NCBI GenBank assembly: GCA_019244985.1 | Contig: JAFASB010000077.1 | Location: 1-13,157, forward strand | Source: Acidimicrobiia bacterium | Lineage (GTDB): Bacteria > Actinomycetota > Acidimicrobiia > Acidimicrobiales > AC-14 | DNA: 13,157 bases | Direction: 5' to 3' | Part shown: positions 11,673-13,157 of the stretch, piece by piece | Numbering within the stretch: the stretch's first letter is position 1 | Layout of the letters: the number at the start of each line of letters is the position of its first letter | Program-made: the position numbers and the translations under genes | Notes under the pieces: generated by a model | What the model saw: only the letters and a program-made list of their open reading frames with translations | The model's database searches: none | Told to the model about the DNA's origin: nothing

Positions 11673-13030
11673 CGGAGCTGTTCGGGCACGGGGCCGATCG
11701 GCGCCGTGGCCACCTTGCCGACGAAGTCTGCGGCCGCGTCGGCGACGGCGTCGAGATCGTGCTTGTCCATGGCCGACGGGAGATCCCCGTCGGTGTGGTA
11801 CTCGGGGTACCCGGCGACGGGCCAGGCGACCGGGACGCCGGCGTCGCCGAACCACTGGGCGTCGGTACGCCAGCTGCCACCGCCGATCGTGGCTTTGGCG
11901 ACCTTCGACGTCACCGGCAGCCCGAACACGCCGTGGGCGGCGAACGTCGAGATGAACAGTGACGCGAGCGTGGGTTCTTCGGAGAAGACCATGGCCCGCC
12001 AGCTGAAGATCGGGGCGTCGTGACCGGCGACCGAGCGGACCGGATCCTGCACCTCGGACGCCCGAGCCGATGAGGCGTCGAGGTTCATCACCGCCTTCAG
12101 CTCAGACATCTGCACACCGTCGACGCCGCCGGGAGACGACAGCTCGGCCGCGAATCGCTTCGAGCCCAGCAGCCCGTACTCCTCACCGTCGAACAGGGCG
12201 ACGAGGACGCCAACACCGGGATGCGACGCCTCCAGCTCGTCGGCGGCCCGGAGCACCCCTGCCGCGCCGCCGCCGTTGTCGGCCGCCGCTTGGAACCAGC
12301 CGTCCATGTGGCCCATCAGGGCGACGTACTGCGAGGCGCCGACCGGAGGGCGCAGGATGCCGATCACGTTGTGGGCGACGGCCGGCACGGACGCTCCCAT
12401 CGCCCGCAAGCGGACCCGCTGGCCGACGATGTCGTCGCCGACGACCGAAACGACCGCGGGGATCGATGTGTGGAGGCGCACCGAGTACACGAGGTTGCGG
12501 GTCGTGTCGCCCTGGACGACCGCACCGACGCCGCCCTTGGACACAATCGACGCCACGTCGGCCGGCGCGTTGAACGTGACGTTCTTCCATTCCGGGCTGC
12601 CGTCACTGAACGGGACGAAGCCGCAGTCGCCGGGGCCCACGTCGGCCAGCTTCTTCACGGTGCACTCGATGCCGGTGCTCGGCGTCGAGGCGATGTCGAA
12701 GGCGCTCTCGGTCTTGAAGGCGTGCCTGTCCGCGAGGCGGACCAGCGACGGTCGATGACCGCGGCCGTAGTCGACCGCCCAACGGTCGAGCCCGCCGACG
12801 TCGTCGCGCACCACCTCGTAGTGGTCCTTCGCCAGCTGCCCAGCCGCATAGCCGGCGACCCGGCCCATCGCCGCGGTCCCGAAGCGTCGATACTCCGGAG
12901 CAGGGGAGAGGCGGAGGATCTCCGCCAGGTGGTCGGCGGCCGTCGGCGCCCGCATCGGCGCCCGAGCCATCGCCGGCGTCGCCGTCACGCAGAGCGCGAT
13001 CGCCACCGCCCCCACCAGCACCCGTCGCAT
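11669..13030 (-). CDS. Exported M28-family zinc peptidase with PA domain
   Basis: A 453-residue secreted metallopeptidase, probably an aminopeptidase. Residues 1-24 form a Sec signal peptide (two Arg, a hydrophobic VLVGAVAIALCVTA core, cleavage near AMARA); no lipobox is present. About 115-210 contains a protease-associated domain (GDCGFVPFSDG, SKGGVGAVVQGDTT, IPAVVSVVGDDIV). The M28 catalytic domain follows, and all metal and catalytic residues can be placed: His241 and Asp243 in GHMDG, Asp251 in ADNGGGAAG, Glu283/Glu284 in FDGEEYGLLGS, Asp318 in NLDAS, and His412 in PEYHTDGD. The start is ATG at 13030, which begins the signal peptide; upstream in-frame codons do not look like a leader. Its gene is convergent to the thiolase-like gene and divergent from the gene starting at 13134. 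It probably feeds on extracellular peptides and has no evident tie to the CoA enzymes. Confidence 0.93.
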   Translation of the reverse strand: MRRVLVGAVAIALCVTATPAMARAPMRAPTAADHLAEILRLSPAPEYRRFGTAAMGRVAGYAAGQLAKDHYEVVRDDVGGLDRWAVDYGRGHRPSLVRLADRHAFKTESAFDIASTPSTGIECTVKKLADVGPGDCGFVPFSDGSPEWKNVTFNAPADVASIVSKGGVGAVVQGDTTRNLVYSVRLHTSIPAVVSVVGDDIVGQRVRLRAMGASVPAVAHNVIGILRPPVGASQYVALMGHMDGWFQAAADNGGGAAGVLRAADELEASHPGVGVLVALFDGEEYGLLGSKRFAAELSSPGGVDGVQMSELKAVMNLDASSARASEVQDPVRSVAGHDAPIFSWRAMVFSEEPTLASLFISTFAAHGVFGLPVTSKVAKATIGGGSWRTDAQWFGDAGVPVAWPVAGYPEYHTDGDLPSAMDKHDLDAVADAAADFVGKVATAPIGPVPEQLR

Positions 13031-13133
13031 GCACAAGATTTCGTGCTCGACCCCACAGATACCTGGATCCGGCAGGAAATCAGCGGTCGGCGTTGAAACA
13101 GGATGGAACTTCTCTTGGGAGGGAGCACGACCA

Positions 13134-13157
13134 ATGAGCCGCGCCCGACGACGCACC
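13134..13157 (+). CDS. Start of a further gene (3' partial, eight codons)
   Basis: ATG at 13134 opens a frame reading MSRARRRT to the window edge. GGGAGGGAG ends eight bases before the ATG, a strong Shine-Dalgarno site, which is the main reason to call it a gene. The basic N-terminus could precede a signal peptide or membrane span, but nothing more can be said. It is divergent from the M28 peptidase gene across a 103-base gap. Confidence 0.5.

Noticed and set aside
1..13157. CRISPR arrays, insertion sequences, tRNA or rRNA genes, integrase or attachment sites
   Set aside because: No direct-repeat array, transposase-like frame, terminal inverted repeats or structural RNA signature was seen on either strand.

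Overview
The window is a very gene-dense, high-GC stretch with no intergenic gap above about 105 bases. It looks like the chromosome of a high-GC actinobacterium. Codons are strongly G/C-biased at third positions. Several genes start at or just behind a TANNNT hexamer, as leaderless actinobacterial promoters do. The gene content (mycobacterial-type FadE pair, thiolase-like protein with a C-terminal barrel, many short-chain dehydrogenases) fits lipid- or steroid-degrading Actinobacteria. I lean towards an uncultivated actinobacterial lineage such as Acidimicrobiia, but that placement is only inference.

Layout. 1-776 (+): the 3' end of an NAD-dependent epimerase whose frame runs without a stop into a four-helix membrane domain. 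725-1789 (-) and 1828-3006 (+): two divergent acyl-CoA dehydrogenases that look like the two subunits of a FadE heterotetramer. 3003-4549 (+): two short-chain dehydrogenases, each start overlapping the preceding stop. 4566-5827 (+): a third short-chain dehydrogenase and a GNAT acetyltransferase that has no ordinary start codon. 5831-6361 (-): a YetF/DUF421 membrane protein. 6438-7271 (+): an alpha/beta hydrolase with a complete triad. 7285-8541 (-): a SnoaL-like protein and a fourth short-chain dehydrogenase. 8622-8753 (+): a 43-residue single-span membrane protein. 8786-9268 (+): an AhpD/carboxymuconolactone decarboxylase-like protein with an in-frame TGA. 9340-11672 (+): a crotonase and a thiolase-like protein in tandem. 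11669-13030 (-): an exported M28 peptidase. 13134-13157 (+): the first codons of a further gene.

The main discovery is at 8786-9268. What looks like two short open frames is one continuous frame broken by a single TGA at 8969-8971. The TGA sits where the second cysteine of the AhpD CxxC redox motif belongs (C-P-I-TGA). A perfect 8-bp stem with a GGT loop lies 20 bases downstream, matching the position and loop rule of bacterial SECIS elements. I therefore call it a probable selenoprotein (CxxU). AhpD-like selenoproteins are a known type, so the novelty lies in this gene, its host and its neighbours.

Taken together, the acyl-CoA dehydrogenases, crotonase, thiolase-like protein and dehydrogenases suggest CoA-dependent beta-oxidation of a lipid, sterol side chain or similar substrate. 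The same TGAC-N6-GTCA element lies at the acyl-CoA dehydrogenase divergent promoter (1793-1806) and, as a perfect 9-bp inverted repeat, over the start region of the crotonase (9315-9338). This suggests one repressor for both loci. The substrate cannot be read from the sequence.
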